A stretch of DNA of 42,467 nt, taken from IMG/VR virus record IMGVR_UViG_3300024432_000030, positions 1 through 42,467 of that record; one strand, 5' to 3'. The notes beneath the pieces were generated by a model that was not told the DNA's origin, ran no database searches, and saw only the letters and a program-made list of their open reading frames with translations. The translations under genes and the position numbers were made by a program. Below, piece by piece: positions 6,810 to 17,800 of this stretch. Position 1 is the first letter of the stretch, and each line of letters starts with the position of its first letter. The DNA comes from a virus.

Positions 6810-7157
6810 ATGAGTCACACGCATCCTATCGCCAGGGCCCAAGACCTCATCGATCGGTTGAAACATCTCACCAGGCCGATCGGTGAGGCTGAGAGCAAAG
6901 ATCTTCCCGCTGCATGGAATGAGTTGGAAGATCTTTTGGTCATGCTTGCCTCATCAAAAAAACTTCCACTCGACCAGAAAAAAGCAGATACACTTGCCAC
7001 CGTTATCGCCGCCATCGATGACTTACGGAAAACGGAGAAAAGGGATGCTGATTCTGACGAGGAACCAGGGCGAGTCGATAAACATCGGGGAAGCGGTGAC
7101 GGTGACGGTACTGGGCACGAAGGGAGGCCAGGTGAGACTGGGGATCCAGGCACCTAA
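6810..7157 (+). CDS. Small helical hypothetical protein overlapping csrA (115 aa)
   Basis: The first 78 residues are a convincing helical protein ([20 protein letters not shown], then [17 protein letters not shown]). The frame then continues 113 nt inside csrA, where it becomes Gly/Asp/Glu-rich and low in complexity before the stop at 7155-7157. The Gly-rich tail looks like a by-product of reading csrA in another frame, but there is no earlier stop, so the protein must carry it. Translation across the csrA ribosome site would couple the two genes. No family is recognised. Confidence 0.7.
   Translation: MSHTHPIARAQDLIDRLKHLTRPIGEAESKDLPAAWNELEDLLVMLASSKKLPLDQKKADTLATVIAAIDDLRKTEKRDADSDEEPGRVDKHRGSGDGDGTGHEGRPGETGDPGT
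7025..7045 (+). promoter_or_regulatory. Cluster of three ANGGA motifs at the csrA ribosome-binding site
   Basis: ACGGA (7025-7029), ACGGA (7032-7036) and AGGGA (7041-7045) lie within 21 bases, ending at the csrA start codon. ANGGA is the core of the CsrA/RsmA RNA target, and CsrA often binds two or more such sites over its own ribosome site to block translation. The GGAG and AGGG elements here also serve as Shine-Dalgarno sequence. Autoregulation is therefore predicted from established CsrA biology, not shown. Confidence 0.55.
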
Positions 7158-7251
7158 ACAGATCAAGGTTCTTCGCTCGGAGCTGTTGGATCGGGCTCCT
7201 TCTGATTCAGAATCCCGCACCGATCAGCCTGAGCCTGATAGCGACGAGTGA
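7045..7251 (+). CDS. csrA: CsrA/RsmA-type translational regulator
   Basis: The 68-residue product begins [15 protein letters not shown] and continues [20 protein letters not shown], almost the standard CsrA core. Leu4 and Arg44, the usual RNA-contact residues, are present (KVLRSE). CsrA forms a domain-swapped dimer that binds GGA in mRNA leaders and represses or stabilises messages; a phage copy could redirect host carbon and biofilm control or time phage genes. The family is usually about 61 residues. The extra part is an acidic tail (about residues 48-68) that overlaps the oppositely oriented o-spanin gene by 89 nt. Two ACGGA and one AGGGA precede or overlap the ATG. Confidence 0.93.
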   Translation: MLILTRNQGESINIGEAVTVTVLGTKGGQVRLGIQAPKQIKVLRSELLDRAPSDSESRTDQPEPDSDE

Positions 7252-7522
7252 CGACGACCAGGCCATCAGCCCAGGTCACGTAATCTTCAACAGTCAATGA
7301 ACCTTCCGCAGACATCTCTGCCTGTGGGCTAACCTCGTGCTGCTCAAAGCAATCGTCAGGGAGAGGTGTCCGCACCGGGACTGGCACTTCCCGGATCTCC
7401 ACTTCGGTTAAGACTGTCGGCGCTGTCTCGCAGCCCTGTAGCCAAAGCAGGGCAAATAGCATTGATGTCCAAATTCCCCAACTCCTCGCACGATGGTTCA
7501 CGGAATATCTCCTCTCGCTCAA
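7163..7522 (-). CDS. o-spanin (Rz1-like outer-membrane lipoprotein)
   Basis: The 119-residue product has an N-terminal signal segment (about 15-30) ending in a lipobox, LQGC, with Cys31 as the lipidation site. The mature chain is Pro-rich ([10 protein letters not shown]), as in Rz1 proteins, and ends hydrophilic. It begins inside the i-spanin gene in another frame and runs past its end, a known Rz/Rz1 arrangement. Together with the i-spanin it bridges the inner and outer membranes and fuses them during lysis. Its 3' end overlaps csrA on the other strand by 89 nt, with no clear terminator between them. Confidence 0.85.
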   Translation of the reverse strand: MSERRYSVNHRARSWGIWTSMLFALLWLQGCETAPTVLTEVEIREVPVPVRTPLPDDCFEQHEVSPQAEMSAEGSLTVEDYVTWADGLVVVTRRYQAQADRCGILNQKEPDPTAPSEEP

Positions 7523-7805
7523 TCCGGATACCGATTCCTTCTTCTTCCAGTTCCAGGATGTCCGCTTTCAGTTCTGATACCACAGCGACGTTCGCTGCTT
7601 CATCAACCAGGCGATCGGCTACGCACTTATCCAGCCGGTCTCCCAGGTCAGTAATTGCCACCAGGTTGTTGTCATTGGTTTGTTTGGCCTGAGTCACCGC
7701 GGCTTTCGCCTGGCCCAGCTTGTCATGCAGGCTTGAGTTCTCTCGCCACAGCAGTAGAGCAATGACAGCCATGATCCCTGCGGCAATCATCAATCCTTTA
7801 CTCAT
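7356..7805 (-). CDS. i-spanin (Rz-like inner-membrane protein)
   Basis: The start is placed at the ATG at 7805 (MSKGLMIAAGIMAVIALLLW), which puts a single transmembrane helix at about residues 5-20. The upstream part of the frame is basic, unsupported sequence. After the membrane anchor comes a long periplasmic coiled coil (LHDKLGQAKAAVTQAKQ, ELKADILELEEEGIGI), then a short C-terminal region with two Cys. This is the Rz topology. The o-spanin reading frame starts within it (7522), and the two products form the spanin complex for outer-membrane disruption. Confidence 0.85.
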   Translation of the reverse strand: MSKGLMIAAGIMAVIALLLWRENSSLHDKLGQAKAAVTQAKQTNDNNLVAITDLGDRLDKCVADRLVDEAANVAVVSELKADILELEEEGIGIRIEREEIFREPSCEELGNLDINAICPALATGLRDSADSLNRSGDPGSASPGADTSP

Positions 7806-8205
7806 AGCAAAAGTCCTTGTCGTCGATGTCATCATCCAGGAGACAGGCTTTCGTCTCCGTGAGATCATCACGCCGGCTTACCAGGTCCTGCAACCTGGCA
7901 GTCGCAATGTCGTTCGAGCCGTTGGCAGCGATCCACAACTGGGTCTCGGTGATCTGTTCAGTCACTGCCTGGATTTCATTGTTGAGATCCCGGATCTCTG
8001 ACTTCGAGATGAACTTGTAAAGCACCTCGGTATTCTCCTGCACCGCTTCGGCCAGCTCCTGGCCTTGTGCTTCGCTGAAGAAAAACTCATCCAAGACTTT
8101 TACCGTGAAGCTCTGAGCCCGAAAGCCGATCACTGCCACGGCAACAATCAGGATCACTGGCACAGTGACCTTGGTCTCGCCTAACTTCGATAAATTCATG
8201 GCCAT
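7798..8205 (-). CDS. Membrane-anchored coiled-coil protein of the lysis cassette (135 aa)
   Basis: The preferred start is the ATG at 8205 (MAMNLSKLGE), with GGGGG six bases upstream as ribosome site. One transmembrane helix follows (VTVPVILIVAVAVIGF, about 13-30). The remaining 100 residues are a charged helical domain (IRDLNNEIQAVTEQITETQ) ending in an acidic Asp-rich tail (LLDDDIDDKDF). It lies between the holin-like and spanin genes and overlaps the i-spanin start by eight bases. It could be a second holin, an antiholin or a lysis accessory protein. The fold does not say which. Confidence 0.75.
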   Translation of the reverse strand: MAMNLSKLGETKVTVPVILIVAVAVIGFRAQSFTVKVLDEFFFSEAQGQELAEAVQENTEVLYKFISKSEIRDLNNEIQAVTEQITETQLWIAANGSNDIATARLQDLVSRRDDLTETKACLLDDDIDDKDFCYE

Positions 8206-8207
8206 AA

Positions 8208-8393
8208 TTAGCCCCCGTTTTTTGCTTTCTGCCAGTCCGTCGCTGACTGGCCTGTTAAATACGCTCCATACAGAACACCGAGCGACGTTGCGAATGCTCC
8301 GAAAACGATTGGATTGCCAAAGAAAAAGCCCATGCACAATGCGCCAGTAGCCACCAGGAAACTCAGGAATCTCTTGCCTTGATATTTATTCAT
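8208..8393 (-). CDS. Holin-like small membrane protein (61 aa)
   Basis: The short product has two hydrophobic helices, FLSFLVATGALCMGFFF and IVFGAFATSLGVLYGAYL, between a basic N-terminus (MNKYQGKRF) and a polar C-terminus (QSATDWQKAKNGG). Size, two-helix topology and position beside the spanins fit a small class II-type phage holin that permeabilises the inner membrane. The start overlaps the upstream stop by ATGA (8390-8393). No family name is certain. Confidence 0.75.
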   Translation of the reverse strand: MNKYQGKRFLSFLVATGALCMGFFFGNPIVFGAFATSLGVLYGAYLTGQSATDWQKAKNGG

Positions 8394-8848
8394 GCGTAAT
8401 CCTCCACTGTGATCCAGACCTGTTCCTCGGCATCCAGGGCATCGACGATCGTCTTGTACAAACGTGTGTACGCGACCACTGAGCTGGTCACCTGGCCGCG
8501 CTCAATCACATTCGATACTTGACCGTCGCCAACCAGGAGACAGCCTTCGGAGTCGTCGTCCTTGTTGCCGACATGGATATAAATGAACTGGAAATCAGGT
8601 ACGTCCTGGAGCCATAGCATTCCCTTGTGGAAATCAAATCGATTGCCGTATCTCACGGTCATGCCGCCCTCAGTTCGCAGCTTGATCTGGTATCTACCAG
8701 GTGGGATTCGAGTCTCGCCTTTGATCTTTGGTTCGTTGAACTGATCTTCTAGCACGTAGCAGATGAACGCAGGCTGATTGCTCACCTCGAACATCGTACC
8801 CAGGGTAGCTTCATCTCCAGATGAGATGCGTCGATTAAGTAGTTCCAT
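8390..8848 (-). CDS. DUF5675 family protein, candidate lysis enzyme
   Basis: The 152-residue protein matches the DUF5675 pattern: an early TLGTMF, then ICYVLED, IKGETRIPPGRYQIKL, HKGMLWLQDVPDF, IYIHVGN and DSEGCLLVGD. The His-Gly-Asn and Ser-x-Gly-Cys pair in the last part recalls the active-site order of L,D-transpeptidase-like folds. DUF5675 genes are often found in phage lysis regions. No lysozyme, amidase or transglycosylase is recognised nearby, so this is the best endolysin candidate, by inference. It follows the giant gene by a TGATG overlap. Confidence 0.85.
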   Translation of the reverse strand: MELLNRRISSGDEATLGTMFEVSNQPAFICYVLEDQFNEPKIKGETRIPPGRYQIKLRTEGGMTVRYGNRFDFHKGMLWLQDVPDFQFIYIHVGNKDDDSEGCLLVGDGQVSNVIERGQVTSSVVAYTRLYKTIVDALDAEEQVWITVEDYA

Positions 8849-11800
8849 CAGACTGAGTTCTCCCGCATGATATTGCGAAGCCTGCTGCTCGGCTTCGTCG
8901 GCAATGAGACCAACAGATCCGCAGTTTTATCCAGACCTTGCTCAGCCAAATAATCAACCCGGTCTTCTGGCGATAGATCTATGAGGGTGTCCTGCAATGC
9001 CTCGAACTGGATAACAGCTCCAGCATTCGGTGGCTCATCCTCTTTATTTTCCGAAGATCCTGGTCGCTCCAACCAACCTTCCTTGGCTTCCTCCAACTTA
9101 TCCCGCAGAAGATTATTCAGCTCTATGCCCTTCTCCTCGCCGCTCATCTCCTCGTCTTCCCACAGCTCCGTGATCTCCTTGCGAATACGCTTCATCTCGT
9201 TGTAGCTGGGCTTCATTGCCTTGGATGCTTCGACGACCTGCTCGTTGGTGAAGGTTGAATCGTATTTTGATGGCTGCTCCATGAACGCATCGATCTCGTC
9301 CTCCATCTCCAGCTTCTCCATCTGGCTGACAGCTCGCTCGATCTCCCTGGCATTCTGGCGTACCTGATAAATGACCTCCTCGAACGAAGTCCTCGATGGC
9401 GGATCATCGCCAGTATAGAAGCGCCTTGCTACAGGCATCTTGTCCCATCTGAGGTCTGGCCTGGCTGGATAATCGAACGACTTCCGAACCAAGTCGTCGC
9501 TCATCATCATCACGTAAGCGCCCAAGGTCCCAAAATATCCACGAACCAGATGTTCAAGAAGTATTGGATTCCTTAACGTCGCTGGGGCCCACTTCGGTAA
9601 TCCCCTGGCAAGCTCGCGAGCTGTCGGACTGGTGGTAGGACGAAAGACGATCTCCGGCTTCACTTCGGCTATGTCCTGCATGTACTCAGGAACGATCGGT
9701 GATTGGAAGAAAGCGTTCCAGTTGTTCGTCGCTTCATACAACGGAGTGATGGCCTGCGGTAAAGGAACAAACGGGAACCGCGGACCCAGGATATTGAAAA
9801 CTTCACCCATGACCCACCACATTCGATCGATCGCTACCTTGCCGGCGTCATCTTCATTGGAGTAGTAATACTCAAACGTGCGCTCGATGCCGACACCAAA
9901 GATCATGCCCAGCTCGAAGGATTTCGGGAGACGCCAGTGCTTGCCATTGGTCCAGAAATGGACGTACATATCCTTGTCGTCTGGAGGTAGTGCCTTGTAT
10001 CTATCATCGTCTTTGTTCTTCAGCCAGATCATCAGTACAGCCATGGCATACATCATTGACTTGGCAAACGTCAGTCCTGGGGCTTCCGTGAATCGCTGTC
10101 CGTATCTAACCAGGCCCTGGACCCTGGCATTGAGGAACATCACGGACTGAACGAAGAATTGCACCGCGGCATGATCACCATGCTTGGCAAAGTTCATCAA
10201 GTCCTTGGCTTCCCAGATTGCCTCGGCCTTGCCGGCACCAGCTTTCATCGCAGGGATGTAGCCAGAACCAATTCGATTGGCATTCTCGGATGCTGCACCG
10301 ATGTCGTTGTACAGGTGGAACAGCTTCCATGGTGCATCCAGGATTCGGTTTTTGAATCCTGTCTGACGCAAGGCTCGCTTCATCGCCTTGACCGTTGATA
10401 CCGGATCGTTGGCGTTGATGTAGCCAGAATAAAAAGCGCCACCGGCAGCCATCATGGCCACCATCTCAGGCGACTTCGTGAACGCTTTCCAGGCTCCGGT
10501 CGCTGCCGACCATGGCTTGGGAAACTTCGCATGACGCGAGTTCGCGAATGCCAAAAAGATGTCTCGGAACCAGTTCGCCGCCATGAAATCTGGAGCGAGC
10601 GTGATCAAGGTGGTGCCGAGGCGCTTAACCTTTCGCAATGGCCACATGAAAAATCGGCCCATCACGCTTGAAAATTTCTTCTCATTGATCGCTGTGAGAG
10701 ATCTCAGCAGCGTTTCTTCTCGGACCTCAAACCATTTTTTCTTTCCGTTGTACAGCACCGAGATGTAGTCATCTCCAACAGGTCGCTGCAAGGTCCACAT
10801 CTTCTGCATGCTCTCCAGTGCTTCGGTGGGCATAGCTTCCCAGTCAACACCAGCTTGCTTGAGCTTACGCTTCAGCTCATCCATAGGGATGAACTCCTCC
10901 TTCAGGAAAGCAGTTGGTGGTGCCGGCACGAGCAGCCCAGAATCTTTGAGATTTTCGACTGCAAGCTGAGCAGCTTTGTTCTTCATCGTCGTCGTCGCGA
11001 TGTGCTGGAAGTTGACGATGATGTTCTCCAGGATGTCACCGAGCGGATGCTTGGCTCCACGGAGACGCTTGATCGGTTGTGCTACGTTCGCAATTCCTGG
11101 GCCGCCCATGCCGGCTCGCTTGGCAAAGGATCCGCCCAACTCGTCGGACTTGATGCGGTAGAACGGCACGTAATCTGCCTGATCCCACAGCGGCCTGGTG
11201 TCTTCGTTGATGACACCTGCCTCTGATGCCCAGTCCAGGAATTGCGTCTTCCAGTCGTTGTATGCGTCAGCCACATCCTGGAACTCAGGAAATCGCTCGC
11301 CTAACTTCAGCAGCTCGTCCACACGCTCCTGGGTGAACAGAGCTTCCCTACCTTCCTTCAGCAGACGATCGGCTCGCCTGGCAGCCATCCAATAGCCCCA
11401 GTACGTGATCTTGTCAGCAACCGGCTCCAGGACCTCCAGGAGACCCTTGCTGCCTGGCTTGATGCCAGTGATCGTGCCCTCACCTTCGGCAGTCGTTACC
11501 GTCTCCCACACCGGAATGCCGTGGGTCAGGAACACGTACATTTGCGAATCCATGCTGGTGGTGAAGTGAGCCTGCTTGTACGCTGACATCTGTGCCGGCA
11601 GCTCGTGACCATGCGTTTGTCTGATTGCCCACTTCAGGCCGGCGAACTGATCGATCAGAGCTTGCTCCAACTTCATCTGTTTACGTTCGATGTTGATGAT
11701 TTCGCTGATCTGTCTTTGCAGTCGCTCAAGCGATCGTGGTCCTGATGGACCGATATTCTTCCTCGCCCATTCGAGCGCATTGTCCAGACCAGTGTCGCCA

Positions 11801-14800
11801 GTCTTCGGCTTGCCTCGTTTGTGGAATAGCGGGAATCCTTTCTTCGCGGTCTCCTCCAGCTTCGGCGTGATCTCAATCTCCCAGGCTTCGTAACCCCAGT
11901 CCTTCTCGCCTTCTTGTCGCATGAGATTGTGCAGGCGCTCAACCGCTCTTGGTTTTCCTGGCAAGAAGCCGGCATGAGTATTAAATTCGTAAAAGCCATC
12001 TTCGGCTCGTGTTTCGATTCCCCAGACGCCTCTATCTTCCAGGTCAAACATCTCCCGGCCTTGTTTCACTAGATCAGAGTCGAGACCACCTTCGATAAAC
12101 CGATGGATTTCAGGAGTCGTCAGTCGCCTGAGCCGTGCGTTATCCCACTTTTCGTATTCGTTGCCAGGCTGACCAAGAGTGGCAACACCTAACCGTTCCG
12201 CCTCATCCCTGGACGATTGACTGTTATCACCAGGCACCCAGACATCCTTCACCTTGCCTTTGAATTTCTTCAGGAACTTGTTGATGCTGTTGACTGCGAC
12301 CTCGTTGTACGTGGTCCTGGATCCACTCAACGTCCTGCTACTACCTCGTGGAACCAGGATGCCCCTTAGACCGGCGTCTTCCGCTCGAATGGTTCCTCTA
12401 TCTTTTTCAGATCCCAGGATGAGCCTGGCTACACGATCACCAACATTCTTCCGAAGCTGCTTGTTGGTCGTCTTCATGTCGAGTTGATTCGCTCCAGGTA
12501 CTAACAGATCGATCGTGAAAGCATCTCCACGTTTGACCGGCGTGATCTCTCCGGTGAAAAGATCTGGTGTTGGATCTTGCTCAACTTCAGGGATTGGATG
12601 CTTAACAAACTCAAGTGATTCAACCGACTCAGCCCCTGACCAGCGAACCCCATGAACCTCGCCCTTGGAAAAGTAGATCCGTGGCATGCCACGCCTGGCC
12701 GCTTCAGCGATCATGTGTTTGATGACCAGTAGCTGCCAATCCTTCTCGAATGGCGCGAAGCTCTGGCCATCTGCATATCTTTGATACTTCCCGATGTTCT
12801 CATCAAAGCTCAGAATTTGAGCGCGGACAGTAGTTTGCAAACCTCTCGGCGCATCGTAATCAAAGAAGCCTGGCACTGGTCCACGCCCAGGCAATGGCTG
12901 ACGGTCAGCAGCCGAAATCTTGTGCATCGCATCAGCCAAACTCGACCAGACCTTCCACAACTCAGATGCGTTGTGTCGATCCCAGTTAGACGAATCGCCG
13001 CTTGCATCTTCGATTAGTTTCGTCCAGGTCGCTTGACTAAAATCTCTCGCTTGAGCGGTCCTGTATATCTTGCCTTGCCTCCTCGTTCCTGCCGGCAGAT
13101 CAGTCTCATCTCGCGTCTCATCCATGAGCTGGGCAATAGCCGTTTCTTCCCGCTCGGCCTCGATTTCCTTCTGCGGCGTTCCGTCCCATTCAGATATAAC
13201 TCGTGGTGAGTTAATAGCTTTACGGTCAATCGTTTGAGCGTTGCCTGCTGCCCACTGTCTCTCCATCCATTCAGAAAAATCGACACCAGCAGTCACGCCT
13301 GTATTTCTGGTCGCATAGATCAAACGAGTGGTTAAACCGTATTCCCTGGCTTGTTGATTCACATACTGATCGAACTCCTCTCTGGAAATCAGCTCAGCGT
13401 TATACTGTTCACCGCGCTCACTTTTTCGCATCTTTCGATAGGCCGCGAACAGTTTGTTGCTCGCCTCACCGAGAGAATGGTAGAAGCCATGGTCCTCAAA
13501 TACTTTGGCTTGAATCTCTCCTTCCTGTTGTTCCAAAGCAGTGTCAGCGGACGCTTGTCTTGAGGCCAGATCCGCTCTATAGCCAGCAAGTAGATCGATT
13601 GAGTTATTTGAGTATTCGCCAGTAAGGACAGCCTGGAGACGCTTTGACATATCCTTCGTCATTGGCCAGGATTTCAGTTCTTCGACGATCGTCTCTCTCG
13701 ACTTAGCGAGGGCCTTAAAATCCTGTTGAGCTAGATCTTTGTGCAGTTGCTTCAGTCTTGGATTATCAAGTGATTCAGCCCTGGCCTTCTCGTACATGAC
13801 CTCTGGAGGTGTGCCATCGTATTCCTCGCCACCACCAAAGGTGCCATCTCTGTTGTCGTAATCCTTATCGAAACCATGCTCAGCGTGAATCTCTTTCAGT
13901 TTGGCCTTGATCGTATCTCGAATCTCCTGATGCCAATCGGACTGCATCTCATCGATGTAGAAAACCTCGTTGCCATCAGGATCTTTGCGAATATCGAAGC
14001 GAACATGAGCTACGAAATTGTCGTCCTCCTCCCAGTGAGCGGTCTCTGTGAACAACTGCTTGTCTGGATTTTCCCAACGGAATAGCAGCACCCCGTAATC
14101 CTTGCCGGCAGGCTTGAGCATGTAGCTTGCCCAGGCATGAGTCTGTTCGTTGTAATGCTCCTCGGCAGCGTCCGCTGCTTCCTCCCAGGTGCTGTAATAA
14201 CCGAGGTCACCGCCCTGATCGTCATAGATTCGGAAGTCGCCATCGTCATCCGTCATCATCTGATAGTTGCCGGAGTACCATCGTCTCTTGGTATTCTTTT
14301 TCTCCCACTCCTCTCGCGCCTCGTCGTAGAAATCTAGTTCGATTGCCTCTCTGGTTTTATCGTTGGCTTCCTCCTCCATGTCTTCTTCGCTGGTCCCATC
14401 CCAGGCACCGAGAGCTTCGTTCAGCTCCTCGGTGTCCATGTCTGCTTCTTCCGGAATGTCCGGATCAGCTTCAAGATCTGGATTCCAGTTATGCTCTGCC
14501 CAGACCTCTCTTTGCTGAGTATCGAAATAGGATCCCCAGTTCTCTGATTCGATGGGCTCCCAATGGTCGTACCACGTATCCTCCTCCGGTGAATCCTCCT
14601 CATCCGGATAGTCTTCGCTCCAGTCAGGTGGGCCGTAGTCTTCTTCTGGATTACCAGGTTCCTTGACCTCGATGTCCACACCATTGCGCTCGATATACGA
14701 TTGAATGATATGCCTTGGGATCTTCTTCGGTTTTGTGCGACCAAACTCTTGGAGCTGGTTGGTCAACTCCTCGTGCCGCTCATCCATCAAAGCAGCATCG

Positions 14801-17800
14801 CGCTGCTCATTGACAGAAAGGAATTGCATCGGATCGTTTTCAGGATTTTTCTTCCAGTCATCCTTGAACTGTTGAGCTTCGCGGTTATATTTCTTGGCCT
14901 GTTTTTCCGTGGTCGGAAAGGCTTCCTCCCATGCTTGCTGCTGAGCAGCCTTGGCCTTCTCTGCAATCCCTTGAATCTCAGCGCCCAGTTCACGCTGCTC
15001 CTTGAAGACCGCAAACATTGGTGGTGGGAACAGCTTCTCAACATCCTCGAAGTTGGTGCGTCGTCCATAGCTGTGGTCTGATGTGAGCTGATACATCTGG
15101 CCCCAGGTAGCCTCGGCCAGCCAACCAGGATTCTTTGCATCACCCAGGCCCAGCCAATCGAGTTCGGCCTGCTTTATCTTTCCATTTTTGAGTTGGCCCT
15201 TCATAAACTGATACCAGCCATCGACAGAGGTGGCTTTAGTATCGGTCTCGTTGAATGCAGTCCACACCTGGGAGAAGAAGTATGGGGCACTGACATGACG
15301 CAGCCGGCCTCGCCGCTTGGATCTCTGATAACCACCTGGTCGTTGCACGAAGTCGCTCGACTGAGCAATGACCGACATGATCTGCCCAGTGGTGAACATC
15401 TGCTCCTGGCCAGTCATCCAGCGAACTACATTCTGTAGAGCCTCGACGATCCTATCCAAGATCTCCCTGGCTCTCTGCGATACGGTCTGTCCAGCCAAGA
15501 TTCGTTGTGCGATGTGAGCTATGTATTCCTCCGCAGCAATCCGGCGCTCCTCAACATCATTCCAGTCCAGCTCGTAACTCCGCGCTGCTTCTCTGACCTG
15601 CTTCGGGAACGACTTGGCCACCATGTCCATGAACTCATCGAATCGCCATGGCGGAATGACTTGCCGGAGGCCGAAGTGACCAACCACTTCATGCAGTAGG
15701 GTCTCGACCGCTTCCGCCATGGAGCTGACGTTATTGGCAATGATGTAAATGTCATCGTTGAAGGCACCCTGGTCATACATCCCGGTGGTGTTTTTCTTGG
15801 AATGCTCGTCCTCCATAGACACCTGGAGATGCCGCGGCAGGTCCTCGATGGACTCGACCACTCGTACCGGAGGCACAGTGCGGAACATCCGATAGATCTT
15901 TTGTAGGATCTGTTGCACATCATCAACGGACTGACCTCTGCCGGCATTCGTCTTACGCCTGGCTCTCGCTGATGGGCCTTTCTTCGTCTCGACTTCGAGT
16001 GGATCAAAGACAGCCGACACCAGGCCGAGACTTGGGTGCTTCAGCCAATAGCCGGAATAGCCGGCGTCACGGATGGCTGCCTCGGATTCATTCAGATCTG
16101 GAGTTGCTGCCAGGTTTTCAGGATCAACCTGGAGGTCATACAACAGACGAGCGTCGATGCTCGTCTCATAGGTCTCAGGCCCTAGTCCCGATTCCTTCCG
16201 ATACCCACCCGGAAGTTCCGGTGAGATACCATAGTACGTGCGGTCGATCCAGGTTTCCGGGAACGCTTGCGCCCTTTGCCCTTCGGCTCCGCGGATCCCT
16301 TGGCCATAGAAGCTGGGATCGATCCGGTCGATGTCGGCTCGCCGGCTGTAGTGCGTGAGGGTGATGCGCCCTTCTGCTGAGACTGGCGGAGCAACAAGCT
16401 CTCCGCCCTCTGTTGGGCGGCTTTCAGGAGTTGGTCGTTTGGCACTTAATCTACCCTCCTCGGACACCCAAACAGGCAGGAGTCCGATCTTCTGGTCAGC
16501 ATACACGGTATCCGCGGCTGATGCTGTGCGGTTCGTCTCACCATGAGGCCCGTAATTGACCCAGCTATTCTGGCCCCTGGTCTCTACGGTCATGGCTCGC
16601 CTGGCAAGCGGTGAATACATTGCTGCGTGGTGCTGCCAAGCGTTCTCCTCGCCCCTGGCGCGGAAGCCAAAGCCATTCGCCAGGTGGCCGAAGTAATCGT
16701 GGACCACTCGAAATATGTCGTTCGCCAGAGCTACCTTGCCAGAGATCTTGTACTTGGTCTCGTTCAGCAGGGGATTATCGATCGCCTCGAACTCAGCCCT
16801 AGTGCCAAAGGCTTCTCGTGTTGGCAAGACCCACAGGTGATTGTTCTCACGGATGTCCAGGATGGCATCTCTGGGGCTCCTGTACGGATCCTTGCCCTTG
16901 ACGAACTCGACCTCCAGGCCGCTCTCCAGGACATACTCATACTGTGCCAGGGTCTCATCGATCATTGCCTGGTAAGCTGCCGCGACAGCCGGATCACTCG
17001 GATCATGCTCCATCCTGGTGAACTCTCTGGCAATCATCGAAGCCCGGCGAACGTCGATCTTGGCTCGCTCTTTTGCTGGTTCGTACTCGATGTCATTGGC
17101 ATCGGCATACGCCTGAGCTGCGTCAATGGCCGGCTGGAATGGACGGAAGTCCACCTCACCTCTGCCAGGCACGAATACCACCTCCGATAGAACGGCAGGT
17201 GTCTTCGTATTGGCAGTCTCCAGCCACTCACGCAGCTCCTCAGTCGTCATCGCGACCACTGAGCCCATCTGTGCGCCACCATCGGTGTAGTTGCGACGGT
17301 ACGCCTCCTGTGCCTCCTCGGTGTCCCGGTAACCGAGCATGATCTTATGCTCGTCGAAGTTCTCCAGGGACATCGGTTTCGCTGGATCCTTCTTCTGGTT
17401 GATGATCACCGCATGGCCTGAATCCAGGTATGGACCAAAGAACGCATCGATCTGATCGAAGCCACCTCGACCATCAGGCTCCCTGCTCTCAGTGCCCTTC
17501 AGGTAGCCGTAGGCATCCTTCATCTTGAATTGCCATGGCTTACCCTTTCGATCAATACCCTTCCTGGTTCCGCCTTTCTTGGTCTCAATCGTTCCAGGAA
17601 TTGAATCGACTCGCAGATGCCCCTTCGGATAGTTGCCGGCCTCGGCCTGCTCTGGGCTCTTTGGTTCCTCTACTCGACGCTGAACGGCATCCAGGCGAGC
17701 CCTGACGGAACTGCGAGATTCAACGACATCAGATCTGAAGACTTCCATCGGGCTGATCTCGTCTTCTTCTGCCACGATCTCTGACCTGAGCATGTCGTAC

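Noticed and set aside
7163-7260. Bidirectional terminator between csrA and the spanin genes
   Set aside because: Only short imperfect inverted repeats such as GATTC-A-GAATC are visible, without flanking T runs.
14127-14666. Plus-strand open frame opposite the giant gene
   Set aside because: The Arg/Pro/Ser-rich product mirrors the acidic codons of the real protein on the other strand; it has no motif and no neighbours on its strand.
16627-17190. Plus-strand frame of 187 codons within the giant gene
   Set aside because: It lies wholly opposite the pyrophosphatase/HDYFGH/ART part of the polyvalent protein, which is clearly coding.
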